A program made the translations under genes and the position numbers. Source: Pararhizobium_B sp051960215 (GTDB lineage Bacteria; Pseudomonadota; Alphaproteobacteria; Rhizobiales; Rhizobiaceae). Taken from it: a stretch of DNA of 30,173 nucleotides. Within the stretch, counting starts at the first letter, position 1, and every line of letters starts with the position of its first letter. Positions 20,309-28,395 of this stretch are shown here, piece by piece. The stretch spans positions 1-30,173 of the forward strand of contig JBQCEN010000126.1 in the NCBI GenBank assembly GCA_051960215.1, given 5' to 3'. The notes beneath the pieces are model-generated. The model was not told the origin of the DNA. It searched no databases and worked only from the letters and a program-made list of their open reading frames with translations.

Positions 20309-23300
20309 ACGCGATCGTCAAGGGGCCGCTGCAAGGCGAGGTGTTCGGGCCGCGCGACACCGTCACGGTGATCGCGGCGCTCCACCCGCTGAAGAGCGCG
20401 CACCAGGTGATGGAGCTGGCCGCCGGCGTCAGCGTCGCGGAGATCATCGACGCGGCGGCGGAGCGCTTCGGCATGAGCCGACTGGCGCGCTCCGCCCATG
20501 TCGAGATCGACGGCCACGCGATCTACCCGGAGCACTGGCACCGCGTCCGAGTGAAGGGCGGAGCGCACGTCGTCGTTCGGGCCGTGCCCGGCAAGGGCAT
20601 CGGCAATATCTTCAAGTCGATCCTGATGATTGCGCTCGGGATCGCCGCGGCCTTCATCGTCGGCCCGGCCGGCCTCGGCATCGCGAGCCTCGTCGGCGGC
20701 GGCCTGATCGGCAATGCGGCTGCTGGCCTTGTCGCCGGCGGCATCATGATGGCAGGCGGCCTGCTCCTCAACGCGCTCTTCCCGCCGACCACGACGAAGT
20801 CAGACGACACGACGCAGTCCTACTCGATCGCCGCGCAGAAGAACGCCGCGTCGAAGTGGGGGCCGATCCCGGTGATGCTCGGCAATGCCCGGGTGCAGCC
20901 CAAATATGCCGCGTCGCCCTACACCGAATTCGACGGCGACGATCAGTATCTGCGGATGCTGTTCGTGTGGGGCTACGGCCCGGTCAAGCTGTCGGATATC
21001 CGCATCGGCAACACCGCGATTGACCACTACGACGACGTCGAGGTGCAGACCTTCGAGGGCTATCCGACCGACGGCCAGCAGACGCTCTACCCGGCCGAGG
21101 TGGTGCAGGACGATCTCTCGCTCGACATCACTGTCGAGGGCGGCCCGTTCGTGCAGACGGCGGCCGAGGACGCGGTGGAGATCGCGATCGACCTCGTCGC
21201 GCCGCAGGGCATCGTCGACGTCAACCTGTCGAACGGCAAGAAGTCCTCCCACACCTGGACGGCGACGGTCGACCTGCTCGTGCAGGGCACGCAGACCGTC
21301 GTCGCCTCGCAGGCGGTCGAGATCACCGCGAAGAGCAACGACCCGATCCGCCGCACGATCCGCTTCCCGGGCCTGACGCCGGGTGCTGCGCGCGACGTGC
21401 GCATCACCAAGACGTCGGACGATCACGATTCCGGCGAGACCGGCATCTACGACACCGTCACCTGGTCGGCCGTCCGCTCGATCCGCACGTCGCCGCCGAT
21501 CGAGTTTTCCAAGCCGCTCGCCGTCACGGCGATCCGCATCCGCGCCACCAAGCAGCTCAACGGCACGATCGATAACCTCAACGCCATATGCTCCACGATC
21601 GCGAAGTCCTGGGACGGAACGCAGTGGGTTGACGGGCAGGAGACGCGTAACCCGGCTGACCTCTTCCGGCTCGTGCTGCAGGGGCCGGCGAATGCCCGGG
21701 CGCAGCCGGACGTGCGTCTCGACCTGCCGACGATCGAGGCATGGGCCGATGTCTGCCGGGCGAAGGGCTATGCCTTCGACATGTATCGGGACTTCACGGC
21801 GTCGGTGCGGGACACGCTCCGCGACATCTGCGCCGCCGGGCGCGCGGTGCCGACCTTCCGCGACGGGCAGTGGTCGGTGGCATGGGAGGACGAGTTCGCG
21901 CCGATCGTCCAGCACTTCACGCCGCGCAACGCTCGCGGCTTCACCTGGTCGCAGACCTACCGCGTCTTCCCCCAGGGGCTGCGCTGCAAGTTCGTCAACC
22001 GCACGAAGGACTTCGTCGAGGACGAAATCCTCGTCTTCGACGCCGGCTACGACAAGACCAGCGCCACGCTCTACGAGCAGGCCGAATTCCCCGGCGTCAC
22101 GGACCCGCAGGCGATCGTCGACGCGGCGCGCTACCGGATCGCCGACGCAAAGCAGCGGCCGGCGACCTACAAGCTGACGGTCGATTTCGAGCACCTCATC
22201 GCCCAGCGCTCCGACCGTGTGGCCGTCGCCTATGACGTCATCGCCGCCGGCCTCGCCTCCGGCCGGGTCAAGGCCGTCGACGGCAACCAGGTGACGCTCG
22301 ACGAGCCGGCCGTTATGGAGGCCGGCAAGGCCTACGGCATCCGGTTTCGGTACGGCGACGGCACGTCCAACGTCTGCGGCGTCACGACGATCGCCGGCAC
22401 GCAGACGATCGTCACCATCACCTCGGGCACCGCGCCCGCGGTCGGCAACCTCTATACCTTCGGCCTCTCCGGCCAGGAGACGGGCGTCTTCAGGGTCCTC
22501 GCCATCAAGCCCGACGACAGCGGTGATCTCTCGGCCGAGATCACGCTGGTCGACGACGCGCCCGACGTGCAGGCCGGCGACGGCGGCGCCGTCCCCGGCT
22601 CGTCGCCGACGGCGCCGGAGGACCTGTCGAAGTACCGGCCGCGCAACCTCAGGGCGACGCAGTCCGTCGAGCTGCGCACCGCCGCCTCGGTGCACGTCAC
22701 CAAGGTATTCTGGGACGCGATTTTCGGCGCGAACTATGCCTCGTTCGAAGCGATCGCGACCGACGACAGCGGCAACTCGATCCGGCAGACGGTCGACGCC
22801 TCGACGCAGGTGGCGGAGTTCGACGACCTGCCCGACGGCGTCTGGAGCGTCATCGTCCGCGCGCTGATCGTCGGCGGCAAGTTCACGCCGGCGTCCGATC
22901 CTCTCCTGATAGAGATCAACGTCCCGGTCGGCACGGTCGGCGTCGGCAGCGCCAACATCATCGACCAGTCGGTGATCGCGCAGAAGCTTGCCGATGCCGC
23001 GGTGACGGCGCGGGCGATCGCCGACGAGACGATCGGCGCGACGAAGTTCGCCGCCGCGATCCGGCCGGTCGAGCTCCTCGCGGACCTGCCGGCCGACGGC
23101 AACACCGAGGGGCGGCAGGTCTACAACACGACGGATGGCAAGCTCTATCGCTACCATGACGGCGCATGGACATCGGCGATCAGCGCGGCCGACCTGCCGG
23201 ATGGAGCGGTGACGCAGAGCAAGATCGCCGACGCGGCCGTCTCGGCCGCCAAGCTCGCCGACCAGGCCGTGACGCTCACCAAGTTCGCCTCGGGCCTGCA

Positions 23301-25521
23301 GCCGATCGAGCTCGTCTCCGTGCTGCCCGCGACCGGCAATGCCGAGGGGCGGCAGGTCTACAATACCGCCGACGGCAAGCTCTATCGCTACCACGCCGGC
23401 GCCTGGACGGCGACGGTGGCGGCAGGCGACGTCGCCGGTCAGATCACGGCGACGCAGATCTCCGACGGCGCGATCTCGACCCCAAAGCTCGCTGCCGGCG
23501 CAGTGACGGCCGACGTGCTCGCCGCCAATGCGGTGACGGCCGGCAAGGTAATGGCCGGCGCGATCGGCACGGCCGCGCTTGCCGCCGGCGCCGTGACGAC
23601 GGGCATCCTCGCGGCGGGCGCCGTGACAGCGGGCAAGATCGCCTCGAAGACCATCACCACGGCGCAGATGATCGTCACGCAGACGGCCAACTGCATTCCC
23701 AATGCCAATTTCGGGACGGGCGACCTCAGCAACTGGAGCCGGCCGATCGGCGACGTCTCCGTCATCTCGCGCAATGACGCCACCGGGAGCCGCCGCGTCT
23801 GCCGCTTCGGCCCGAACGCCGCCGGGTCGGAGGTCAGCCTCTGCACCCATGCGGTGGACATCCTCGACGTCCCGACGACGTCGGACGGCATCCCGGTCGT
23901 CGCCGGCGAGAAGTACCGGATCAGGATCGACGCCGCCGGTGACGTCGGCGGCGTCACCGGCGATTTCGTTGTCGAGCTCTTCTACTTCAATGCCGCGACC
24001 GGGGCCGTCTCCGGCGTCGGCATCTGGTCGATCTACTCGAGCCAGATCACCGCGACGAACACCACTTACGACTGTGGCGTCTGGACGGTGCCGGCGGGCG
24101 CGGTGAATGCCGAGCTGCGCGTCCGCAGCGGCAACCAGACCGCGGGCGCCTGGTACTGGACCAACCTCTCCGTCGTCCGGATGGCGAGCGGCGAACTGAT
24201 CGTTGACGGTGCCGTCAAGGCCGCCTCAATCGCCGCCGGCGCGATCACCGGCGACAAGATCGCCGCCAATGCCATCACCTCCGGGCTCATCGCTGCCGGC
24301 GCCGTCACGGCCACGCAGATCGCCGCCGGCGCGATCACGACGGACAAGCTCGCCGCCGGCGCCGTCAGCGCCAACCAACTCGCGGTCGGCAATGCCGCAA
24401 ACCTCCTGCCCAATGCCGATTTCAAGGCCGGCCTGACGGACTGGACGTCCGGCAATTTCCACAGCGAGGGAGGCACCGGCGACTTCTCGACCGTGGCAGG
24501 TGTGCAGCTCAACCCGTACCAGCAGGGGACGGTGCCGGGCGAAGCCTCGATCGACATGTGGCAGGCCAACGCGGACGGCGACAAGGCCACGCTGCTGACC
24601 AACGGCAAGCGCCTGGCGGCGGTGCCCGGCCAGCGCTACCAGTTCTCCGGCTACTTCGCCGAGCTCAACATCGACCGCAACGGCATGTTCCTGGTGCAGC
24701 TCCAATTCTTCGACGCCGCCGGCACCGAGCTTCCCGGGGGCTCGGTCGCCAAGAACAACGGCGACATCGGCGGAGGCAACAGCGGCCTGTCGGACTTCAC
24801 CCGGGTTGGAGGCTTTATCACGGCGCCGGGGACGGCGCGGACCATGGCCTGGCGCGTGCTGCGATATGGCGGTTACGCCGCGAACTCGCACCTCTGGGTC
24901 GCGCGTCCGATGGTCGCCGAGGCGCTGCCCTACCAGACGGACCTCTCGCCCTGGTCGACGGGCGTGCAGACGCTCATCCAAGGCGGCTACATCGCGACCG
25001 GCGCCATCACAGCCGACAAGATCGCGGTCAACAACCTCCGGGCCATCTCGGCGAGCCTTGGCGCCGTCGACATCTCCTCGGCGATCGTCGGCTCGATGCA
25101 GATCGCCACCGCCAACATCGGCGACCTGAACGTCACCCGGCTGAAGATCGCGAACAACGCGGTGACCACGACGGCGAGCGTCATCGACGGCGGTCCTGCG
25201 CAGGACCCTGAGCACCATGCCGCCGGAACGGCATCGCCATTCACCTGGACGTTCCCGGTCACAGCCGCTGCTTACGTGGAGATAGATATCACTCTGAAAG
25301 TTACGGCGAGCACAACAGGCGGCGGAGTCAAGCTCTATCAGAACGGTGTGCTCATTTACTCGTTCGCGCTCATCGGAAGCACAATCGGAACTAGCGCTAA
25401 TATGAATGTCAGAGGAAATTATTCGAGTAACCAGACCTTCCAGGTGACGGTAGACGACAATGACGACTACCAGAACACAGCGGTCTATCTCACCGCCTAC
25501 GCCAAGGCCTTCTACAAATGA
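20305..25521 (+). CDS. Central tail fibre / host specificity protein (I-J fusion)
   Basis: 1738 residues. Residues 1-95 look like the beta-grasp domain of lambda tail protein I. They are followed by a hydrophobic Gly/Ala-rich stretch (about 95-160, GIAAAFIVGPAGLGIASLVGGG), also as in I. From about 165 the sequence is J-like, with PVMLGNARVQPKYAASPY, a long beta-rich hub region, and a fibronectin type III-like domain at about 777-875. The distal third has two 79-residue repeats, blocks of GAVTAxxLAA-type repeats, two jelly-roll-like modules starting ANCIPNANF and ANLLPNADF, and a final domain with lower GC. J recognises the host receptor. The last 80 residues are the most likely receptor-contacting tip. 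Confidence 0.9.
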   Translation: MNAIVKGPLQGEVFGPRDTVTVIAALHPLKSAHQVMELAAGVSVAEIIDAAAERFGMSRLARSAHVEIDGHAIYPEHWHRVRVKGGAHVVVRAVPGKGIGNIFKSILMIALGIAAAFIVGPAGLGIASLVGGGLIGNAAAGLVAGGIMMAGGLLLNALFPPTTTKSDDTTQSYSIAAQKNAASKWGPIPVMLGNARVQPKYAASPYTEFDGDDQYLRMLFVWGYGPVKLSDIRIGNTAIDHYDDVEVQTFEGYPTDGQQTLYPAEVVQDDLSLDITVEGGPFVQTAAEDAVEIAIDLVAPQGIVDVNLSNGKKSSHTWTATVDLLVQGTQTVVASQAVEITAKSNDPIRRTIRFPGLTPGAARDVRITKTSDDHDSGETGIYDTVTWSAVRSIRTSPPIEFSKPLAVTAIRIRATKQLNGTIDNLNAICSTIAKSWDGTQWVDGQETRNPADLFRLVLQGPANARAQPDVRLDLPTIEAWADVCRAKGYAFDMYRDFTASVRDTLRDICAAGRAVPTFRDGQWSVAWEDEFAPIVQHFTPRNARGFTWSQTYRVFPQGLRCKFVNRTKDFVEDEILVFDAGYDKTSATLYEQAEFPGVTDPQAIVDAARYRIADAKQRPATYKLTVDFEHLIAQRSDRVAVAYDVIAAGLASGRVKAVDGNQVTLDEPAVMEAGKAYGIRFRYGDGTSNVCGVTTIAGTQTIVTITSGTAPAVGNLYTFGLSGQETGVFRVLAIKPDDSGDLSAEITLVDDAPDVQAGDGGAVPGSSPTAPEDLSKYRPRNLRATQSVELRTAASVHVTKVFWDAIFGANYASFEAIATDDSGNSIRQTVDASTQVAEFDDLPDGVWSVIVRALIVGGKFTPASDPLLIEINVPVGTVGVGSANIIDQSVIAQKLADAAVTARAIADETIGATKFAAAIRPVELLADLPADGNTEGRQVYNTTDGKLYRYHDGAWTSAISAADLPDGAVTQSKIADAAVSAAKLADQAVTLTKFASGLQPIELVSVLPATGNAEGRQVYNTADGKLYRYHAGAWTATVAAGDVAGQITATQISDGAISTPKLAAGAVTADVLAANAVTAGKVMAGAIGTAALAAGAVTTGILAAGAVTAGKIASKTITTAQMIVTQTANCIPNANFGTGDLSNWSRPIGDVSVISRNDATGSRRVCRFGPNAAGSEVSLCTHAVDILDVPTTSDGIPVVAGEKYRIRIDAAGDVGGVTGDFVVELFYFNAATGAVSGVGIWSIYSSQITATNTTYDCGVWTVPAGAVNAELRVRSGNQTAGAWYWTNLSVVRMASGELIVDGAVKAASIAAGAITGDKIAANAITSGLIAAGAVTATQIAAGAITTDKLAAGAVSANQLAVGNAANLLPNADFKAGLTDWTSGNFHSEGGTGDFSTVAGVQLNPYQQGTVPGEASIDMWQANADGDKATLLTNGKRLAAVPGQRYQFSGYFAELNIDRNGMFLVQLQFFDAAGTELPGGSVAKNNGDIGGGNSGLSDFTRVGGFITAPGTARTMAWRVLRYGGYAANSHLWVARPMVAEALPYQTDLSPWSTGVQTLIQGGYIATGAITADKIAVNNLRAISASLGAVDISSAIVGSMQIATANIGDLNVTRLKIANNAVTTTASVIDGGPAQDPEHHAAGTASPFTWTFPVTAAAYVEIDITLKVTASTTGGGVKLYQNGVLIYSFALIGSTIGTSANMNVRGNYSSNQTFQVTVDDNDDYQNTAVYLTAYAKAFYK
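23041..23430 (+). repeat. Two tandem 79-codon repeats in the fibre gene
   Basis: The unit starts at 23041 and again at 23278, 237 bases apart. Both copies read TKFA, then RPVELLADLPA or QPIELVSVLPA, then EGRQVYNT-x-DGKLYRYH-x-GAWT. Each copy is followed by GAVT/GAIS-type short repeats. The DNA is also near identical in stretches such as GAGGGGCGGCAGGTCTACAA, so the repeat could recombine. Confidence 0.85.
23455..24380 (+). repeat. Short degenerate repeats (GCCGCCGGCGCxGTGACG type) in the fibre gene
   Basis: Blocks at about 23455-23650 and 24220-24380 repeat a 24- to 30-base unit encoding hydrophobic, Ala/Gly-rich GA(V/I)TAxx(L/I)AA. Each block precedes a jelly-roll-like module. This type of peptide forms trimeric fibre shafts in many tail fibres. 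Confidence 0.7.
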
Positions 25522-25937
25522 TGCGGTACGCGCTCTACCGCCGGGACACCGGCAGGATCACCTGCGTCTGCGAGATCAACCACCAGGGCACGCTCGTCGA
25601 CGTCAACCCCGACGCCGCGCTCTTCGCGCCGATCGAGGTCACCGACCCGGCGGTGTCGGCCGCGACGCACTACGTCGCCAACGGCGAGATCGTCGAGCGG
25701 CCGGCATTCCCGGCGGCTTTCGACAAGCTCTCGATCGTGGCCGACGGCGCGGACGCGGCCACCCTGAGCCCGCTGCCGGCGGGCGCCCTCGTGCGGGTCG
25801 ACAGGACGCCCTACGCCGTCCAGGACGGCAGCCTCGTCATCCGCGCCACCACGGGCGGCACCTATCACGTGACCTGCACCAACTGGCCGTGCCGCGACAT
25901 AGCCGCGGCGGTCACCGCGACCCTGCCGGAGGCCTGA
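25518..25937 (+). CDS. Hypothetical tail-associated protein, 139 aa
   Basis: The ATG at 25518 overlaps the stop of the fibre gene; a second ATG at 25521 is an equally good start. The 139-residue product is beta-rich: RYALYRRDTGRITCVCEIN, an aspartate-rich turn, VTDPAVSAATHYVANGEIVERPAFPA, and a C-terminal Ig-like half (VRVDRTPYAVQDGSLVIRATTGGTYHVTC). Proteins encoded directly after J-like fibres often assist fibre assembly or sit at the fibre tip. The AATHYVANGEI-x-x-RP motif is a common feature of small proteins in that position. I cannot name a family. Four Cys are present. Confidence 0.75.
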   Translation: MMRYALYRRDTGRITCVCEINHQGTLVDVNPDAALFAPIEVTDPAVSAATHYVANGEIVERPAFPAAFDKLSIVADGADAATLSPLPAGALVRVDRTPYAVQDGSLVIRATTGGTYHVTCTNWPCRDIAAAVTATLPEA

Positions 25938-25938
25938 G

Positions 25939-26355
25939 ATGGACGTGACGCTTACGGAAGATCTGACGGCCGCCAAGGCCGCCGCCCTCGCGGCGATCGA
26001 CGCCTCGGCCGAGCGGCTGCGCGGCAACTGGATCACGCTCGGCGCCGGCCAGAGCATGGTCTATCTGGAAAAGCGCCGCGAGGCGGAGATGGTTTCGGCC
26101 AATCCGCAGATCCCGGAGGCCGAGGTGCCGAGCATCGCCGCCGAGGCGGCGCATGACCGTGTCTCGCTGCTCGACAAGGCCGCCGAGGTGCTGACGCAGG
26201 CCTATGCCTGGTCGCAGGTCTCGGCGCTGATCGAAGTGCGCCGGCTCGGCGCCAAGGCCGCCGTCGACGCCGCAACCCATGCCCAGGAGATCGCCGCCGC
26301 GGCGAGGATCGACTGGTCCGACATCACCGCCCAAGCGCCACAGGAGGCATCATGA
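25939..26355 (+). CDS. Hypothetical tail-associated helical protein, 138 aa
   Basis: A GGAGG lies just before the ATG at 25939. The 138-residue product is almost entirely helical. An Ala-rich start (LTAAKAAALAAIDASAERLR) precedes NWITLGAGQSMVYLEKRREAEM, then a helix with AAEVLTQAYAWSQVSALIEVRRLGAKAAVDAAT. The segment G-x-x-M-x-Y-x-x-K-x-x-E-A-x-x is found in many short phage proteins encoded next to tail fibres, some annotated as tail fibre assembly-like. No catalytic motif, signal or membrane segment is visible. It overlaps the next gene by four bases (ATGA), continuing the coupled run after the fibre gene. Confidence 0.75.
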   Translation: MDVTLTEDLTAAKAAALAAIDASAERLRGNWITLGAGQSMVYLEKRREAEMVSANPQIPEAEVPSIAAEAAHDRVSLLDKAAEVLTQAYAWSQVSALIEVRRLGAKAAVDAATHAQEIAAAARIDWSDITAQAPQEAS

Positions 26356-26630
26356 CCGACGAAATCCACATCGACACCAAGGCGGCGCTCTACCGCAAGC
26401 GCTGGGAGGACGAGCAGGCCTACAGCCTCGACCTCGCACATCAGGTCGACCAGCTCCGCGCCCAGAACGCCGAGCTCGTCGCGATGTACAACGCGGCGGC
26501 CGAGGAGCTGCAGTTGCTGCGGGAGGCGTCCGACACGATGCTCGGTCTCGAACCCCGAGCCGCCGATCCGAAGAAGATCGCCGCCGCGCATGTCACCGCC
26601 GAGGCCAAGAAGGCCGGCACGCCCAACTGA
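26352..26630 (+). CDS. Hypothetical coiled-coil protein, 92 aa
   Basis: Starts in an ATGA overlap and has an AGGAGG site six bases upstream. The 92-residue product has a central coiled coil of about 45 residues with heptad spacing (AYSLDLAHQVDQLRAQNAELVAMYNAAAEELQLLRE) and a basic, Ala-rich tail. The family is not recognised. It may oligomerise with the neighbouring small tail-associated proteins. The next gene follows after 11 bases. Confidence 0.7.
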   Translation: MTDEIHIDTKAALYRKRWEDEQAYSLDLAHQVDQLRAQNAELVAMYNAAAEELQLLREASDTMLGLEPRAADPKKIAAAHVTAEAKKAGTPN

Positions 26631-26641
26631 GGAGACCACAC

Positions 26642-26860
26642 ATGGCAACGCAGAGCTACAACGTGCTGCTCGCGAACGGCAGCACCATCAAGATCGACGG
26701 CGTCTCGATCGTCCAGAAGGACGGCGCCGGGCTGCGCCTCCTCGGCGAGGACGGCAGCGTGATCGCAAGCTGGGACGACGGGCAGTCCAAGGGCTGCTGG
26801 CCGGCGGCAGCCGTGGTGACCGAGCCGCCGGCGCCGGCGAACGAAGCTCCGGCGTCATAG
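26642..26860 (+). CDS. Hypothetical small beta protein, 72 aa
   Basis: A GGAGACC site four bases before the ATG at 26642 sets the start. The 72-residue product is made of short strands (YNVLLANGSTIKIDGVSIV, GLRLLGEDGSVIASWDD) and ends in a Pro/Ala-rich tail (EPPAPANEAPAS). It looks like a compact beta sheet such as a small SH3-like or decoration domain. I cannot assign a family. It is the last plus-strand gene of the tail block; a stable hairpin follows at 26916, and the strand direction switches after it. Confidence 0.7.
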   Translation: MATQSYNVLLANGSTIKIDGVSIVQKDGAGLRLLGEDGSVIASWDDGQSKGCWPAAAVVTEPPAPANEAPAS

Positions 26861-26915
26861 CCGGCTGAAGGATCGGGCGATGGCGAGGCAAGCGACGCCA
26901 AGGGCATTAGGGGGA

Positions 26916-26933
26916 GGCTCTCGCAAGAGAGCC
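26916..26933 (+). terminator. GNRA-loop hairpin after the tail operon
   Basis: A perfect seven-base stem GGCTCTC / GAGAGCC with the stable loop GCAA. It lies 56 bases after the last tail gene, before the strand switch. There is no T-run after it. The rest of the 26861-27028 gap shows no gene; it contains a direct repeat CTCTTAA at 26972-26978 and 26983-26989. Confidence 0.55.
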
Positions 26934-27028
26934 AGGAGCGCCGCCGCCTCGCGCCAACTATCGACGCGAAACTCTTAAAGCGCTCTTAATGGGCCGAGGA
27001 GGGAGCGGGATCGTCTCTGGATGACAGG

Positions 27029-27139
27029 TCAGAACGGCTGAGGTTGCGCCCAGCCGAAAAGTGCGGCGATGCCGAGAACGTAGATCACGGCGATCACCGC
27101 GAGGGTAGCGTACGCAATGGTTCGGAATTTCTTAGGCAT
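27029..27139 (-). CDS. Small single-helix membrane peptide, 36 aa
   Basis: A minus-strand frame of 36 codons from the ATG at 27137-27139. The product starts MPKKFRTIAYATLAVIAVIY and continues VLGIAALFGWAQPQPF: a basic N-terminus, one hydrophobic segment of about 22 residues, then a short Trp/Pro end, as expected for a single-pass membrane peptide with its N-terminus inside. It lies 10 bases downstream of the stop of the next minus-strand gene, so they could be cotranscribed from the promoter candidate at 27550. The ribosome binding site is weak. The basic-then-hydrophobic pattern is unlikely to arise by chance, but the length keeps confidence moderate. Confidence 0.55.
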   Translation of the reverse strand: MPKKFRTIAYATLAVIAVIYVLGIAALFGWAQPQPF

Positions 27140-27149
27140 CCGAGCTGTG

Positions 27150-27530
27150 TCACAGGACGTAAAGCGAAATCATCACCGTCAGCGCAGCGTACAGAGCCGA
27201 CGTATGCAGGATCCTCAGCCGGCCTGCCCTCCACTTTCGCGATGCATCGATCTTGCGGATTGACGTCGCAATCGTAAGCGCTCGGCGCTGGAACAGCTCC
27301 ACGACCTTGGCAACGTCGCCACCCTTGGAAGCGGTGGGTAGCGTGCCAACGATGACTGCCTCCCTCTCCAACTCATGGGGATCAAGCTTCCCAGCCCTCG
27401 CATAGGAGCGGAGTATGGCGTCGATGACCAAGGTGTCGGCGTGCATCGCGATCTGCGACACGGAGGTGACGCCTTCGATTTTCGACATGGCCTCCTGCAA
27501 GTGTGACTTGGCTGACTGATCCATTTTCAT
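27150..27530 (-). CDS. Hypothetical helical protein with C-terminal membrane anchor, 126 aa
   Basis: Start taken at the ATG at 27528-27530; another in frame at 27522-27524 is possible, and neither has a strong binding site. The 126-residue product is helical and soluble for about 100 residues (SHLQEAMSKIEGVTSVSQIAMHADTLVIDAILRSYARAGKLD, then VVELFQRRALTIATSIRKIDAS). It ends with one hydrophobic segment (HTSALYAALTVMISLYVL), a tail anchor with the body in the cytoplasm. It lies on the minus strand between the tail and lysis modules and is divergent from the endolysin gene. A promoter candidate lies at 27550-27578. It may be a lysogenic conversion or exclusion gene; the family is unrecognised. 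Confidence 0.75.
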   Translation of the reverse strand: MKMDQSAKSHLQEAMSKIEGVTSVSQIAMHADTLVIDAILRSYARAGKLDPHELEREAVIVGTLPTASKGGDVAKVVELFQRRALTIATSIRKIDASRKWRAGRLRILHTSALYAALTVMISLYVL

Positions 27531-27549
27531 CCCGCTAAATGACCGGTCT

Positions 27550-27578
27550 CTTATAGAGAGCCGAGTTTCGCAGAACAA
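27550..27578 (-). promoter_or_regulatory. Candidate minus-strand promoter for 27150-27530
   Basis: On the minus strand TTGTTC (27573-27578) and TATAAG (27550-27555) have a 17-base spacer. The -10 matches five of six consensus bases. The expected start of transcription lies around 27543, just before the ATG at 27530. A five-base inverted repeat (TCTCT / AGAGA) surrounds the -10. Confidence 0.5.
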
Positions 27579-27649
27579 CCTGCAAGCGAGCCTCTATATG
27601 GCGGGCACGCGGGAATTTCGCTTCCAACATCACAACTTGGAGACCTGCC

Positions 27650-28381
27650 ATGAGACGCATCTTGCGCGTGATCGACCTTTCGCATTTCAACACCGTCCAA
27701 CATCTCGACGGGCTGAGGGCGGCCGGCATCGTCGGCGTCATCCACAAGGCGACGCAGGGCACGGCCTGGACCGATGCCAAGTATGCCGCGCGCCGGCAGT
27801 GGTTCATCGAGAACGGCTTCGCCTTCGCCGCCTACCATTTCCTGACGGCGGGCATGGCCGACGTGCAGATGAAGCACTTCGTCGACTCCGCCATGCCGGA
27901 GCCCGGCGAGCGCGTCATCATCGACTACGAGGACAAGGACTGCACCTTGGCCGACCTGCAGGCGGCGGTGTCGTGGCTGCGTCAGCACGCCCCCGAGAAC
28001 CCAATCTGCGTCTACGGCGGATCGCTGCTCGAAGATCACATCGGTTCCCGCTCGGTGCTGTGGCTTGAAGGCAGTTCGCTCTGGACGGCGGAGTACACCG
28101 CGCGGGACGCGCCGAAATGGCCGACAGGCACGTGGGCACGATGGGACCTGTGGCAGTACAGCGACGGGCAGTCGGGCGGCAAGCCGAACACGATCGACGG
28201 CGTCTCCCAGGTGGACTGCAGCGAGTTCAACGGCACGGATGCGGAGTGCCGCGCGTGGTTCAATGCAGGGGCAGGGGCGCCGGAGGCGATAAATCCTGTC
28301 GCTGCCGAGCCCGCTCCGGCGTCCGTCGATGAGCGCCTGACGGCCCTTGAGCAGCGCGTCTCGGCGCTGGAGGCGCGGTGA
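27650..28381 (+). CDS. Endolysin, glycoside hydrolase family 25 muramidase
   Basis: 243 residues with a GGAGACC site four bases before the ATG. GH25 features are clear: VIDLSHFN with Asp 9 at the barrel start, HKATQG, AAYHFLTAG, and the catalytic D-x-E at 92-94 (IIDYED). The distal strand contains RWDLWQYSDG and VDCSEFNGT. GH25 enzymes cut the MurNAc-GlcNAc bond of peptidoglycan. There is no signal peptide or anchor, so release needs a holin. After the catalytic domain (to about 215) come an Ala/Pro linker and a short coiled coil (VDERLTALEQRVSALEAR) that may oligomerise the enzyme. Gram-negative phages use GH25 endolysins less often than GH24 or GH19. Confidence 0.95.
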   Translation: MRRILRVIDLSHFNTVQHLDGLRAAGIVGVIHKATQGTAWTDAKYAARRQWFIENGFAFAAYHFLTAGMADVQMKHFVDSAMPEPGERVIIDYEDKDCTLADLQAAVSWLRQHAPENPICVYGGSLLEDHIGSRSVLWLEGSSLWTAEYTARDAPKWPTGTWARWDLWQYSDGQSGGKPNTIDGVSQVDCSEFNGTDAECRAWFNAGAGAPEAINPVAAEPAPASVDERLTALEQRVSALEAR

Positions 28382-28395
28382 TGGTGGCCTCACAC

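Noticed and set aside
20800..23850. Very long minus-strand reading frame (about 1000 codons)
   Set aside because: It lies antisense to the fibre gene, is extremely rich in Arg, Asp and Val as expected of a mirror frame in high-GC DNA, and shows no domain.
23455..24380. Fibre short repeats as a diversity-generating retroelement target
   Set aside because: The repeats encode a regular shaft motif, and there is no reverse transcriptase or template repeat in the window.
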